Counted from the first letter of the stretch, positions 1 through 10,494 are shown. The stretch is DNA of 64,000 nucleotides from Anodontia alba (GCA_964016985.1 OZ024833.1:65829985-65893984); one strand, 5' to 3'. Notes: generated by a model not told the origin, from the letters alone. Made by a program: numbers and translations.

Positions 1-135
1 AAAAACATAGCTGCTGGGGAGCAGGGCTATAAAATTTATACAAAAATCTTAGAGCAGTGAACTTGGCTGAAACTTCAACAGTAAGTGTGCAAAGCTGTTT
101 GCTCAGATGAGCGATATAGGACCATCATGGTCCTC
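1..135. other. Window start, no feature recognised
   Basis: AT-rich sequence with no supported coding or repeat signal before the first hairpin element. Confidence 0.5.
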
Positions 136-323
136 TTGTTCTTATTTCTGATCAAAAGCAGATTGTGGGTACTCGTTAGAACCGCCTCGCCGAGGCGGTT
201 CTAACGAGTACCCAAATCTATGTTCAGAGTAGAAACATGAAAAAGGTCAGAATTTTTATCTGAAAACTTCCAGTTTTTGGCGGTGAAATTTTCAATATAT
301 TTAAACAGGCATCTTTTCTTAAT
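136..323 (+). mobile_element. HpA hairpin element, 5'-truncated copy
   Basis: Contains the central palindrome GAACCGCCTCG/C/CGAGGCGGTTC and the right part down to a degraded TIR ending near TTAATGG. The left C/G-rich hairpin is missing. Family traits are described at 9041-9318. Confidence 0.75.
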
Positions 324-351
324 GGAAGAGTCCACTTTAGAAATGCAGGAA

Positions 352-354
<3 letters not shown>

Positions 355-386
<32 letters not shown>
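355..386. repeat. Poly(A) tract
   Basis: About 32 consecutive A residues directly downstream of the truncated HpA copy. Confidence 0.95.
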
Positions 387-388
<2 letters not shown>

Positions 389-548
389 GATAGTCTAAAC
401 TGCAACAATAATTTAGTCTATTCGCAAGTTGCGACCAGTGTGACGGTTATATACACAATTTATTACTATAAAGCAACGTAAATTTTCAAATGGGTTAAGG
501 ATTAAATATTAAGCGGATTTTTACACTTCTGTGTTTCAGGTTTTGAGG

Positions 549-633
549 ATGGTTTCTTTACGACCGGCTTTACAGATTGGACTAATTTTTTTCCTTGGAG
601 TTTCAGTGGGAACTATTTTCCATTTGAATTCAG
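549..633 (+). CDS. Methyltransferase exon 1: start codon and signal anchor
   Basis: Codes for residues 1-28 and the first base of codon 29. The peptide has one basic residue, then a hydrophobic run at about residues 7-25 (LQIGLIFFLGVSVGTIFHL). No small-residue cleavage site is obvious, so it looks like a type II signal anchor that puts the catalytic domain in the ER/Golgi lumen. The donor at 634 reads GTACAT. The split glycine codon is completed exactly by exon 2, which supports the join. The ATG was chosen because it is the first in the exon and directly precedes the hydrophobic segment. Short exon; the assignment rests on the frame-consistent splice chain. Confidence 0.75.
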
Positions 634-961
634 GTACATAAATGGTATTTTAAATCTTAGCACTTTGAGGGCAACTAATTCGTATTTTGTAAAATCGTCA
701 AAAATGAAATTTATGCTAAGGGGAAATTTTGTTGAATAATTTGTAGAACTAGCCTCAAGCTTATAGTATTAAGCATGCTAAATTTGGCTCCAAACTAGTG
801 AAAAATATTGATTTAACAGTTCTTCACAAAACTTTAATCGTTAACATTTATTCAAATAAGATACATTTTAATAGATGAAATCTCACTAAAACGAGAAAGG
901 TTTATTTAATTGATATATGGTATTATCATATATCATCATAATCGGAGATTTGATTAACGTG

Positions 962-1842
962 CAGGTAGAGGGGCAACATCCACATCAGTGCCCCCTCCCC
1001 TCACCCCCCCCCTCCTCCTCCCACCTTCCAGATAGCTGGCTTGCTGCACGCATGCCAGATCTCATACCAGATCTCCACATACTTCTATCATGAGGGTTGA
1101 TAGCCGAGAGCTTCCACTCTCTGCAATCCCTCTCTTTCAGCTGCTTCCATGTCATCTTGGGCCTCCCAGGCCCACGCTTTCCCTCAACCTGTATGTGAAA
1201 GGCTGTCTTGGCTGCACCATTGGAGCGTTCCACATGTCCATACCAGCGGAGCCTTCTCTCCTTCAGAATGAGGTCCAGATCCTCAATGCCAAGCCGCACA
1301 AGTAGTTCATTGGACCTGGTGGTGACAACGTCTTGCGGCCTGACATTGCAGATCTGTCTGATCATTGTACTGTCATTCTGCTGCAGACGTTGGATGTTTG
1401 GTTTTGTTAATGGCCAAGTGTCACTGGCATGGGGCAATTCGCTCCACACAGAAGAGCTGTACACATAGCCACGTGCTTTAAAAGAGAGGTGGCGTGAAGA
1501 GAGAACTGGTAGCAACTCCTTGAACTTCTTCCAGGCGGTTTTCACACGTGTTGTGTTTGAAAGTTCACAGCCACCTGCTGCTGAGAGCATGTTTGGTTTT
1601 GTCAATGGCCAAGTGTCACTGGCATGGGGCAATTCGCTCCACACAGAAGAGCTGTACACATAGCCACGTGCTTTAAAAGAGAGGTGGCGTGAAGAGAGAA
1701 CTGGTAGCAACTCCTTGAACTTCTTCCAGGCGGTTTTCACACGTGTTGTGTTTGAAAGTTCACAGCCACCTGCTGCTGAGAGCATGTCTCCTAGGTAGCA
1801 AAAGGAAGCTACCATCTCCGGTTTGTCAGGTCCGACTTGGAC
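962..1842 (-). mobile_element. 5'-truncated non-LTR retrotransposon, C-terminal region
   Basis: On the minus strand the frame reads EMVASFCYLGDMLS, WKKFKELLPVLSSRHLSFKA, LKERRLRWYGHVERS and PGRPKMTWKQLKERDC. These are typical of the region after the reverse-transcriptase domain in animal endonuclease/RT LINEs. Everything upstream (endonuclease, RT catalytic YADD) is missing. The frame carries an in-frame 195-bp tandem duplication (1395-1784). Its C-terminus is disturbed by a C-rich expansion at about 990-1022, after which the usual TDVDVAP-like ending is recognisable in another frame. A C tract and a CA microsatellite (about 1850-1893) mark the 5' junction. Not functional. Confidence 0.85.
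1395..1784. repeat. Tandem duplication, 2 x 195 bp
   Basis: Bases 1395-1589 and 1590-1784 are nearly identical (one T/C difference noticed, in GTTAA versus GTCAA). They encode two consecutive copies of the same 65 residues of the LINE fragment, in frame. Confidence 0.95.
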
Positions 1843-1849
1843 CCCACCT

Positions 1850-1854
1850 CCCCC

Positions 1855-1886
<32 letters not shown>

Positions 1887-1893
1887 ACACACC
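1850..1893. repeat. Poly-C tract and (CA)n microsatellite
   Basis: A run of C followed by about 11 CA units. It marks the upstream edge of the LINE fragment and gives a spurious G/C-rich peptide. Confidence 0.9.
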
Positions 1894-2059
1894 CTCAGTG
1901 ACCAAAATCAATCATAGAATGTAGCACATGGCAGCAGCCTATAAAATTTCAGTTTGTCTCTCGTTCTTTAAATGAAATGATTTTTTTATCGTATCTCTGA
2001 ATTAATGTTGCCAACATTAGTTCAGAAATACGTCAAATCATTTCATTTCTGACCTAGTT

Positions 2060-2152
2060 CCAAAAAAAAAAAAAAAAAAAGAAAGAAAGAAAAAACTGAA
2101 CATAGAAAAAAAATAAAAAGAAAAAAAATAAAAGAAAAAAAAACAAAAAACG
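2060..2152. repeat. A-rich low-complexity tract
   Basis: Runs of A interrupted by single G, T or C. No gene or palindrome is seen in 1930-2460 besides this. Confidence 0.85.
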
Positions 2153-2479
2153 AGAGACCAACTTAAATTTTACAGGCTGTCAGAGGCTTCATTTTATGAT
2201 CGTATTAATACTATATATCAATTTATTAAACCCTTCTTGGATTAAAAAAAAAGTTCTGAGGAATATGGAGCCTGTAAGCAAAGGTTTCGTGAAGTCAAAT
2301 TGTCATTATAACGAACTTTGACGTTGTATCGAGTGTCGGTATAAAGAGGGTTGTCTGTTTTAAATTCAGCTTGATGACATGCTATTTTTACTTTATAAAT
2401 TATGAGCCAATATATGAAACCGACTATATACCGAATCTCAGATAATTTTCAGTACAGGAAGTATTGAGTAGTATCTGTC

Positions 2480-2700
2480 TTTAAGGGGATTGAACACACT
2501 TGTAAATTTTCGGCTATGTTTTTACAAGGATGCCAAGTTTTGTGGCTTCCTGTCTGCTGTCCTGCATACAAAGTCCCTTCTGAAAAGGTCTAATCTAAAA
2601 GGAAAGAATTCGCTCCCAGAGGGAGCGAATTCTTTCTTTTGGAGTAGACCGCTTTTCAGGAAGGAGACAAAACCCTTTTGAAAGAGTTATCTCCCCTGAA
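2480..2700. repeat. Palindromic element, CTTTCAGAAGGG family
   Basis: A central inverted repeat (AAAGAATTCGCTCCC / GGGAGCGAATTCTTT) is flanked by fragments recurring at 15090-15260, 19455-19560, 23700-24070, 26430-26760 and 27250-27380 (TAGAGTAGACC, TTTTCAGAAGGGG). Outer ends are GGGATTGAACA / GTTATCTCCC-like. Probably a non-autonomous element; no proteins. Confidence 0.6.
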
Positions 2701-3458
2701 TGGGTATCAGTTCCGCATAAGCACAAATACAATGCTGTCGGCCTATTCAGCGCACCTAAGGATTTGAGCTGAATTTAAAAAAATGTTCGCTAGACCAGTT
2801 TTAATTTTTAAATATACTAGAACGAAGAATAATTTATCATAAATAAAACAAGTTTATTTCCATTTAATTTCTTCTTCAAATTTAGCAGATAATAATCCCC
2901 CAGCTTCATCACCCTCTTGTTTGTGAGTCATAAAAAATGTCTGCCAATGTCGCGCACCTGTTAGAATTTTGCCTGTTGCCTTGGACATAAAGAATGTTTT
3001 TAGATTAAAGATGCATTTCTATGATCACTAATCAATTTAGAATATATTTGCGCCGTTTTCATTGTTCACACTGACAAAACCACCTTTTAAATTTCACGTT
3101 CAGGGAAAAGAGTCCTTTGGTTTTAGTGAAAACAACATTTTCCCCATTAATTTGAAATAAACTCCTGATTCCCCATGCAAATTGTTTTGGCCATGTACCT
3201 TTTGATATGTTTCATCACATACGCCCACAAAATGATACTTTAGGATTTTTTGGGGAAAATATTTGAGTGAGCAGCATTGGCAGATGCGTAACATTAGGCT
3301 ACCCGGCTGTAAGTCATTCTACAATAGTTTTTTTTTGTCTTTTTTCTTGGGGAAAATAGGGCTTGAAGTGTAGATTATTTTTTCCTTTTTTTGGGATCGT
3401 TGAGCCATATCTTTGAAAATGGGGTTTTGCTCATGTATACGCTACAGGGCGCAAGCAG

Positions 3459-4007
3459 TCATCACGAAAACATGCCTATATAAAGCTGACCCCTTTAAAC
3501 CCCACTTTTATGTAGTAAAACTGCGGTTTACAGGGGTATACATTATTTTACTTATTTCTGCTCAAAAACATAGATTGTGGGTACTCGTTAGAACCGCCTC
3601 ACCGAAGTAGATAGCTCAAACATACCGTGTCGAAGCGCGAAAAAAATTAAACAAACAAATAAACGAAATTACAGGCATTTGAAAATACATACATACTTAA
3701 TTATGTGTGAGCGTGCGTGCATGCGTGTGTGCGTGCGCGTACGGGCATGCATGCACGTTTTGCAATTCCTTCATCACGTTTTTATGTTTTCCTTCTTATT
3801 TTGTATGAAAAAATTATAATGCTACATAAAGCACGGTGTGTGAAAAAAAATGGAGTCGGAAAGGGGAGGAGGTGCCGACAAAAAAAAAAAAAAAAAAAAA
3901 TGTTTTGAGCAGAAATGTGAAAAATATCAGAATTTGTATCTGAAATTTTTCATTCTTTTGGTGGTAAAATTTTCAGTATACTTGAATAGGCGTGTTTTCG
4001 TAATGGT
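3459..4007 (+). mobile_element. HpA hairpin element interrupted by a low-complexity insert
   Basis: The left half (CATCACGAAAACATG at 3459 to the first palindrome arm near 3600) and the right half (TGTTTTGAGCAGAAA at about 3899 to TTTCGTAATG at 4007) are separated by about 300 bp with GT-rich sequence and a poly-A run (3880-3900). The second palindrome arm is replaced. The flanks (GCAAGCAGT before, GTTGTTAAC after) match an uninterrupted copy of the host repeat at about 30525-30640. Confidence 0.8.
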
Positions 4008-4487
4008 TGTTAACTTCATTACTGCTTATGAAGCATCTCAGTGAAACCGAAACTCCCATTTTCTATATGTGATGTGTTCTTTGTTTCTAAAGGTAACCTT
4101 TAAGATTTTTATTGCAAATCGTCCGCTACATGTAGGCAGATGATTCACATGAAATGCCAAACCTTATTTTCTCTGAACAACAACATAAAAAATAGAATGT
4201 CATTTGCTACAATTTTGAATAACGCTTTGATGATACAAGAAACAAACTATCACATTTGTTTTACCCGGTTTTTTTTTGTTTTTTTTTTTCTTTACCTGAA
4301 AATTTGCGTCGGTACTAAGACGTTTACGTCTAAATATTTTGTCTTATCGTACCTAACAGCTCCGAGTTATCGGACTGTTACCGAGTGATCACGGACAGTC
4401 TCGTGAGAAACCGGAAAATGTTTATTGCAATGCAAAGTTACTATTAATGTTAGTTGCCTTATTAAATAATGCATTTTTTTTTTTCAG

Positions 4488-4594
4488 GTAGCCGGCTTTA
4501 TATCTGGGAACGACAAAAATCTTCAGCAGGACGTAATGAACCCCTTCTAACATGGCGTCCTTTGCTGCATAACGGAACACATCTGTTTAAAGAG
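4488..4594 (+). CDS. Methyltransferase exon 2: stem region
   Basis: 107 nt, residues 29-64. The acceptor is a long T tract ending TTTTCAG at 4487 and the donor is GTACAA at 4595. It encodes a polar stem with an N-glycosylation sequon (Asn57-Gly-Thr), as expected for a lumenal segment between a membrane anchor and a catalytic domain. No domain is recognised in this exon alone. An 81-bp near-perfect palindrome (4606-4686) begins only 11 nt beyond the donor, which is unusual for an active splice site. Confidence 0.72.
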
Positions 4595-4605
4595 GTACAA
4601 CCTCA

Positions 4606-4686
4606 GCAGGCACACAACGTTGAAACAACTTCGATTCAACGTTGAATCAACGTTGAATCGACGTTGTTTCAACGTTGTGTGCCTGC
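4606..4686. repeat. 81-bp near-perfect palindrome in intron 2
   Basis: The arms start GCAGGCACACAACGTTG and pair 38 of 39 positions around a 3-nt centre. The self-complementary CAACGTTG occurs several times inside. It lies 11 nt downstream of the exon 2 splice donor. Single copy in this window. Confidence 0.95.
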
Positions 4687-4804
4687 AAGGACCCTATTTA
4701 CTCTGATCTGCTTTCGACACCTTTCATAAAGTCATGTTTTGGCTGACGGTTTACGCAGAAGAAGTAAAGAAAACGTTTGTCATGATTTAACATGTTTCAC
4801 TCAA

Positions 4805-5005
4805 TGTCTAATTCAGCAGATGACAAATTGATGGCATTTTCATTTATTTTTTTATTTTTTTTTTTTTTTTGCTAGAAAACAAGTTTTGACATTTCATACA
4901 AAATTGTCTCCATCCATTGGAGACAATTTGCACGAAATGTCGATACATGTTTTCTGGGAAAACTAAGAAAAGCATTTCAAAATGTCGTCTGCTGATTTTT
5001 TTTAC
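4805..5005. mobile_element. MITE, TAATTCAGCAGA/TCTGCTGA termini
   Basis: The left end CTAATTCAGCAGATGACA is inverted at the right end (TGTCGTCTGCTGA). Inside are paired TTTCTGGAAAAC-like and GGAGACAATTTGCA arms. Related sequence recurs at 32385-32560, 33225-33300 and 63190-63320. Confidence 0.65.
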
Positions 5006-5379
5006 CCAGAGTACTAAGCGTTAATGCAGAACCTTTTGTCGTAACTATCTGCGCACAAAACGTTTTATTCTATTCATTAATTTAAAAATAGAATAGAATT
5101 TACATATATTCAGTTTCATATATTGCTACAGCCAAGCCATAAACAGACTTTCGAAACCCTGGACATGAATTCCCTTATTTTCCTAAGTATCGTTTCTGGC
5201 TGACAGGCATGGCAGGTGAAGCTGGCTTACCAAGTAATGCTAACTTTCCATGGACGCCTGACTACACTCCGTTTATTGGGGTCCATGTCTGTCTGTCTGG
5301 TCATTCCTAATTTTGCCTTTGTGTATATCGACTTTATGATTTTCCGGAATACGATTTTAATATCTTGACCTTAGACTCA

Positions 5380-5488
5380 TCCCAGTAAGCATTCTTTACA
5401 AATCTATAGCAGGCCGTTATCGGCCCGTCAGGGTAGCTGACGGGCCGATAACGGCCCGCTATAGATTTATACAGAATGCCAGCTGGGA
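5380..5488. repeat. Foldback palindrome, GGGCCGTTATCGGCCC family, copy 1
   Basis: About 109 bp. The two arms begin TCCCAG(T/C) and contain AATCTATAGCRGGCCGTTA on either side of a short GGGTAGC centre. A second, almost identical copy is at 14864-14970. Confidence 0.93.
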
Positions 5489-5929
5489 TTCTCATAGTAA
5501 AAATGACTGCAAATTATGCAGAAATCGGTAGAGTAGGTAAATTGGAGACCGGTTTTAAACACGTTCCACTTGTTCAAATTTTCTGACACTTTCACAATAT
5601 TGTCATGAAACATCAGTTAAAAAAAAAAAAAAAAAAAAAAAAGCAAAACTTGTTTTCTAAGATAAAAATAAATCACTGCTTTGTTTGGCCGTTAATATAA
5701 TCTTAGGGTACATATCCGAGAACAAATCACAGAAACAGAACAGGCAAATGGTTTTAGATAAGATATGTTCAGTCAGATCAAAATATTTTCATTTAAAATA
5801 AAACTCAGTGCATAAAACGTCTTCTTGAGTGCTGTCGAAAGGACAATAAGTATTCTGACACGCCTATTACCATACGTGTCCTAAAGCTGAACAAAAGTAT
5901 TTTTTCTACGTGTTGTGCTGCCTAAAAAT

Positions 5930-6015
5930 GCCGGACAAGTAGCAAAAAGTGTAGACCCTGATCAGATACCGCGTTTTGCGGCATCTGATCTGGGTTTGCA
6001 CATTTTGATCAGGTC
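5930..6015. repeat. Hairpin core of the HpT type
   Basis: GTGTAGACCCTGATCAGAT-ACCGC / GCGG-CATCTGATCTGGGT forms a stem. The outer arms match the TTAA-ended hairpin family; the central stem differs from the other copies. Confidence 0.7.
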
Positions 6016-6400
6016 TGTGTGTTCGAACACTTAGGAGGGCAAAAATACGATATGTCTTTGTACGCTATTCCAGCTCCCAATACCTATTAATGCTTAGATA
6101 TCCTAAATGAACTCTGCCATCATGAATCTCGGAAATCTTTATTATGTATCTGAGGGGTATTCTGTAGAAACTTTCAACGATTTATTTATTGCGAATTGGT
6201 AATGCCATGACAAGCAGTGTAGACCCTGATCTGAAGCGCCTGATAATGTTTGTTGTTTGCTAAAGTCCTTTTGTGTACGTTAGGCATTGCCTTTGCGCAC
6301 CATTTTGAATATTTAATGAGGCTTTATGACGTAATATAGCCTTAATTATATAGGCAAAACCTAAATAACTAAGAGTTGCGAAAATATTTCGGAAGCCGCT

Positions 6401-6540
6401 GGTGACAGACGTATGTCATTAGCCAATTTACGTGAAATGTGCTGGTGACAGACGTCTGTCACCAGCCAATTCACGTTAAATTTGCTGCTGACAGACGTCT
6501 GTCAACAGCCATTTCTTGTAAATTTTGCTGGTGACAGATT
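6401..6540. repeat. Tandem repeat, 43-bp period with internal palindrome
   Basis: Units start at 6401, 6444, 6487 and 6530. Each full unit carries a version of GGTGACAGACGTCTGTCACC, so each unit is itself a 20-bp inverted repeat. Confidence 0.9.
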
Positions 6541-6668
6541 TTTGAGACCAATTTTTATATTACTTTGATTAATAATGGTAAGGTCTGATATTCGCGAAAA
6601 GTATGTTTGTAATATTACCAATTGTAGATGTTGAAAACAAGTAAATTATTGAATGAGATTCCCTGAAT

Positions 6669-6946
6669 CATTACGAAAACAAGCCTATTCAAATATATAC
6701 TGAAAGATTTACCACCAAAAAATAAAAATTTTCAGATAAAAAATTCTGATATTTTTCATATTTCTGCTCAAAACATAGATTGCGGTACTCGTTAGGACCG
6801 CCTCGACGAGGCGGTTCTAACGAGTACCCGCAATCTATGTTTTGAGCAAAAATAAGAAAAATAAGTATACCCCTGTAAACCCAAGTTTTACTATATAAAA
6901 GTGGGGATTAAGGGGGTCAAAATTATATAGGTATGTTTTCGTGATG
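6669..6946 (-). mobile_element. HpA hairpin element
   Basis: Complete copy with ends CATTACGAAAACA / TGTTTTCGTGATG and centre base A in CCTCGACGAGG. Family description is at 9041-9318. Confidence 0.92.
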
Positions 6947-6971
6947 TCTGTGACCAAGTATTTCCAATGTC

Positions 6972-7110
6972 CTAGACCCATAGGCTGGCCTAGGTAATCC
7001 AGTAGGATGCGCGTCTGACTGGTGATCAGGAGGTCGCTGGTTCAATACTGCTGGGCCGACAACAATCTTTCTTTTTTACTCTGAGACAAGAAGGGCAGTT
7101 GTCAGGCCGT
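6972..7110 (+). mobile_element. tRNA-derived SINE, 3'-truncated
   Basis: tRNA-like head (GCGCGTCTGACTGGTGATCAGG, B-box GGTTCAATACT) followed by the GACAAGAAGGGCAGTTGTCAG body seen in the full copies at 34384 and 50685. The tail is missing. Confidence 0.75.
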
Positions 7111-7504
7111 TACATTAAAAAAAATAAACAAGCAAACAAACAAATCATTCTATAGCCAGAGACGGTTCTGTATTGCAAGAACGTAATGGAAATAGACTGT
7201 ACTAAACATATTTTTTGATTGACATGACAAAAATAATATTTCATCAATGTAATTGCAGAAATATTCATTTTTGCAAATCTACATGCCCTGTATTAACTCT
7301 TAACAAACGTTTCTGAAGGCGAATTCATGCACTATACAGACAAGAACTCCATACTTTGTAAATTTGCGAAAACTTGTGAACTTATAGTAATTAAAGGACT
7401 TGTATAAGATTTACTAAAGCTTTTTTGCAATTAATTTGAGCTGAAAGCTTGAAACCGAAACTGTTCTGTATCTAGATACAGGGATATCGCCAAAAAGGGT
7501 ATCG

Positions 7505-8938
7505 TCACTTTATTTTATTTATTTTATTTATTTATACAATATTTAAAGAGGATACACAATTAGCTTCAAAAGCTAGTCTACCTTGTGGTCCTCTAGAACA
7601 TACAAATATAAAATACATACAAATATATACAGTAAAATGACACAGCATTGTAACACAGAAAGATACTAATATGCAAATCGATTTACAAACAATAAAACTA
7701 AAAGTATATGATAAATGTTTAGAACAAAATTAAAATTTAATTTCATAAGAGATATCCATGAGACTTTGCATCATGCAGGGCACATAAAACCATAAAACTG
7801 GGTCATGGGCATATTAGCTAGTAAAAGGTAATATGTTCTTGTTTTTTTTGTTTTTTTTAAACGTATCACATAGTAAGATGTAGCCATAAAGAAGAACACG
7901 CACCACATGCACAATAGTATCGGAAGGTGCACCGGAACGTTACATAGAGTCTCTCATCAACTTGATATGAGCCAACTCGGTTCCGACCGCGCCATTCATA
8001 CAGGCACCGCACCGAAACCCGATGGTCGAGAGCATGCGGCGGAAACGAATGTCCAAACAGCACGTCACTCACACCGGGACCCGCCACGGTGACATATTAG
8101 GCACAGCCGATACAGAGCAGGCCCTAAGTGTGCGTGAGGTGTGAGATGGAGCAGCATCTCACTATGTCTGATTAATTAACAGCGATAAAATACCATTAAA
8201 AGTAAAAATGTTTCGGAATAAATTATATTCCTTCTAAACCACTGTTTTAAGACTTTTCTTAAAAGCATTTAATGTATCACAGTTTCTGATTGGCTGAGGT
8301 AGTGAGTTCCACAGCTTAGGAGCTGAGTAGGAAAACGCTCCATTATAGAGTGTTGTACGTGATTTTGGTACATATAGGGTCCCGTTTACACTAGAGCGCA
8401 AGTTTAAACAATGAGTTTGAGAGACGGGCTTTAACATGCTTGAAATGTATGCTGGTGTCATATTATTCAGCGCCTTATATGTTAATACCGCTTTATTGTA
8501 TTTAAGCCTCCTTTCGAGCGATAACCACCCAAGATCTTTGAACATGCCTGCAGATGGTGTTCGGAAGTCTGTTTTAAGAATTGTTCTCGCAGCTCGCTTT
8601 TGTAATTTTAGGAGTCTTTCAAGATTTGTCAGGGACGTCGAGCCCCAGACATCAGAACCATAATCCATCAAGGGCATTATGTAACTTTGGTAAAACTGTT
8701 TTTGAACTTCTACCGGTACATATTCGGATAATTGCCTTAATAGTGATATTTTAGATGAAACATTTGAACACAGGTAATCAATATGCGCAGACCAATTTAG
8801 GTTTTCATCAATATAAACGCCTAGGAGCTTTTGTTTAGAAACGTTCTGAATGCAAATATCGTCTGATTTCAGCTCTATTTCACGAGAGTCGCCTAGTCGT
8901 TGTCTTGTACCTATGGACATGCAGGTGGTCTTTTTATA
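7505..8938 (-). mobile_element. 5'-truncated CR1/jockey-like LINE with 3' UTR
   Basis: The minus strand has one open frame of 228 residues (8920-8234) reading LLGVYIDENLNWSAHIDYLC, MPLMDYGSDVWG, LERLLKLQKRAARTIL and FSYSAPKLWNSLPQ. This is the conserved region C-terminal to the RT palm in CR1/jockey-type elements. The frame continues upstream to about 8938 (YKKTTCM), where the element is truncated. Downstream, about 730 bp of 3' UTR ends in TTTA-rich repeats (7505-7535), consistent with a LINE 3' end. There is no stop or frameshift inside the remaining frame, so the copy may be fairly recent. No RT catalytic residues remain, so it is inactive. Confidence 0.88.
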
Positions 8939-9040
8939 ACTTTCACAAATCCAACCAAAAGTTACCTTGTAAAGCCCACTTTATAAAGAGAAAAGTTGAG
9001 TTTTGAAAGCATGCATATCCTTACACCGCTCAAAACCATA

Positions 9041-9318
9041 CATCACGAAAACATACCTATATGATTTTGACCCCCTTAAACCCCACTTTTATATAGTAAA
9101 ACTGGGGTTTACAGGGGTATACATTATTGTTCTTATTTCTGCTCAAAATCATGGACTTGTGGGTACTCGTTAGAACTGCCTCGTCGAGGCGGTTCTAACG
9201 AGTACCCACAAACTATGTTTTGAGCAGAAATATGAAAATATCAGAATTTTTATCTGAAAACTTTAAGTTTTTGGTGGTGAAATTTTCAATACCTTTGAAT
9301 AGGCGTGTTTTCGTAATG
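9041..9318 (+). mobile_element. HpA hairpin element, reference copy
   Basis: About 278 bp, non-coding. Left to right: TIR CATCACGAAAACA; a first hairpin with stems CCCCTTAAACCCCA / TGGGGTTTACAGGGG around TTTTATATAG; a central palindrome whose arms of about 48 bp start TTTCTGCTCAAAA and meet at CCTCG-T-CGAGG; an AT-rich right part (ATCAGAATTTTTATCTGAAA); and the right TIR TGTTTTCGTAATG. Left and right interiors differ, so copies have a direction. No transposase is encoded. About 20 copies occur in this 64-kb window in both orientations, many in introns. Confidence 0.95.
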
Positions 9319-9503
9319 AAATGTGGGTACTATTCAAACCGTCTTGATGAGGCTGTTCTAACGAGCACTCGCTATCTAGGTTTGCAGCATGAATAAGAAA
9401 AGTTTTGGAACTGTTCAGCCAACGCATGCTTGGTTTAGAGAGGATATGATTTGATTTGTTTAGCAAAGCCTCTACCAATGCAGGGATCGAACATGGTTTT
9501 TCA

Positions 9504-9602
9504 TGCATTAACATTCGCCAGGTCCCGAGGGAGGTGTTGAAAACCGAGGCCGGAGGCCGTGGTTTTCAACACCTCCCTAGGAACCTGGCGAATGTTAATG
9601 CA
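9504..9602. repeat. 99-bp inverted repeat
   Basis: Arms TGCATTAACATTCGCCAGGT ... and its complement, with a GAGGCCGGAGGCC centre. A partial third arm (GGACCTGGTGAATGTTAATG) follows at about 9620-9642. Confidence 0.9.
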
Positions 9603-9649
9603 GTGAACACTTCCATAGGGACCTGGTGAATGTTAATGCATTGAAAAAC

Positions 9650-10430
9650 CGTGTTCGATTGCTATTATTGGATAAAACCTGAAAACATTTGCTCACCCAG
9701 GGAAACCCGATATCGGGATATCGGAGGTTGCGAGATTTCGGAGGTAAACAAATGATGTCATCCAGCGACAGTGTATGTACTTATCCTCTTTTAATGATCA
9801 AAAAAGTGCTTCTGGAGGATAAGCAACGTAACCTATATTTTCTCAGTTGAATAGTTTAATATATGAAAATGGCATTTCAATATAAAGTATCCTCCTATTT
9901 ATTCAAAATCACGTTTGAAAAGGAAATTTCATTGTTTTTCACCCAAATTCCATTTTCAATTCTTTATAGCCTTTAGCCTGTAAAGCTTTTCCATTGAGTA
10001 TGTATGTCTGTATAATCTAGAACCTTTCTATAAATTATACAAGAAATAGCAGATGTGAAAAAATTACTATAGTGGAAGATTTTTTTTAGATTTCTTTAGG
10101 ATTGTTGTCATATTTATTGGTAACAGGATGTCGGAGGTATGATGCAGGGATGTCGGAGGACAGATTTATATTGGTTAACGGGATATCGGAGAAAAGGAAA
10201 TTTAGTGTTCTTTTTAAAACGGCTACATCTTTTCTGAAACGTGATCTTGCCTGGTTCAATATGTTGAAGACGATTACCTGAATCGTCAGGAGTAGCATGT
10301 AGCAAGCGAACAAAGCGTTTATGCAGACTGGCAAAGAATAAATGAAATAATGTGTCAAAGACTTATCAAGATAAAACATCAAGATAACCAGCCTTCCTGA
10401 TGAAAACCCCGGTAACAAACACGACTTCAC
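9650..10430. repeat. TCGGAGG-motif repeat, copy 1
   Basis: Carries five TCGGAG motifs (three followed by GT, two by GA) near 9719, 9738, 10129, 10150 and 10185. The first 120 bp match the inverted region around 12940-13055 closely (GGGATATCGGAGGTTGCGA). Codes for nothing recognisable. Confidence 0.55.
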
Positions 10431-10433
10431 ATA

Positions 10434-10460
10434 GAAAAAGTGGGGATTGCAGGACTATAA

Positions 10461-10494
<34 letters not shown>

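Noticed and set aside
3413..3610. Small ORFs ending WVLVRTAS or similar, also at 15475, 32697, 58297 and others
   Set aside because: They translate the left half of HpA and stop at the palindrome apex; they recur only because the element does.
8234..8920. Host gene of 228 residues
   Set aside because: The sequence is the CR1/jockey-type LINE region after the RT palm, with a LINE-like 3' end.
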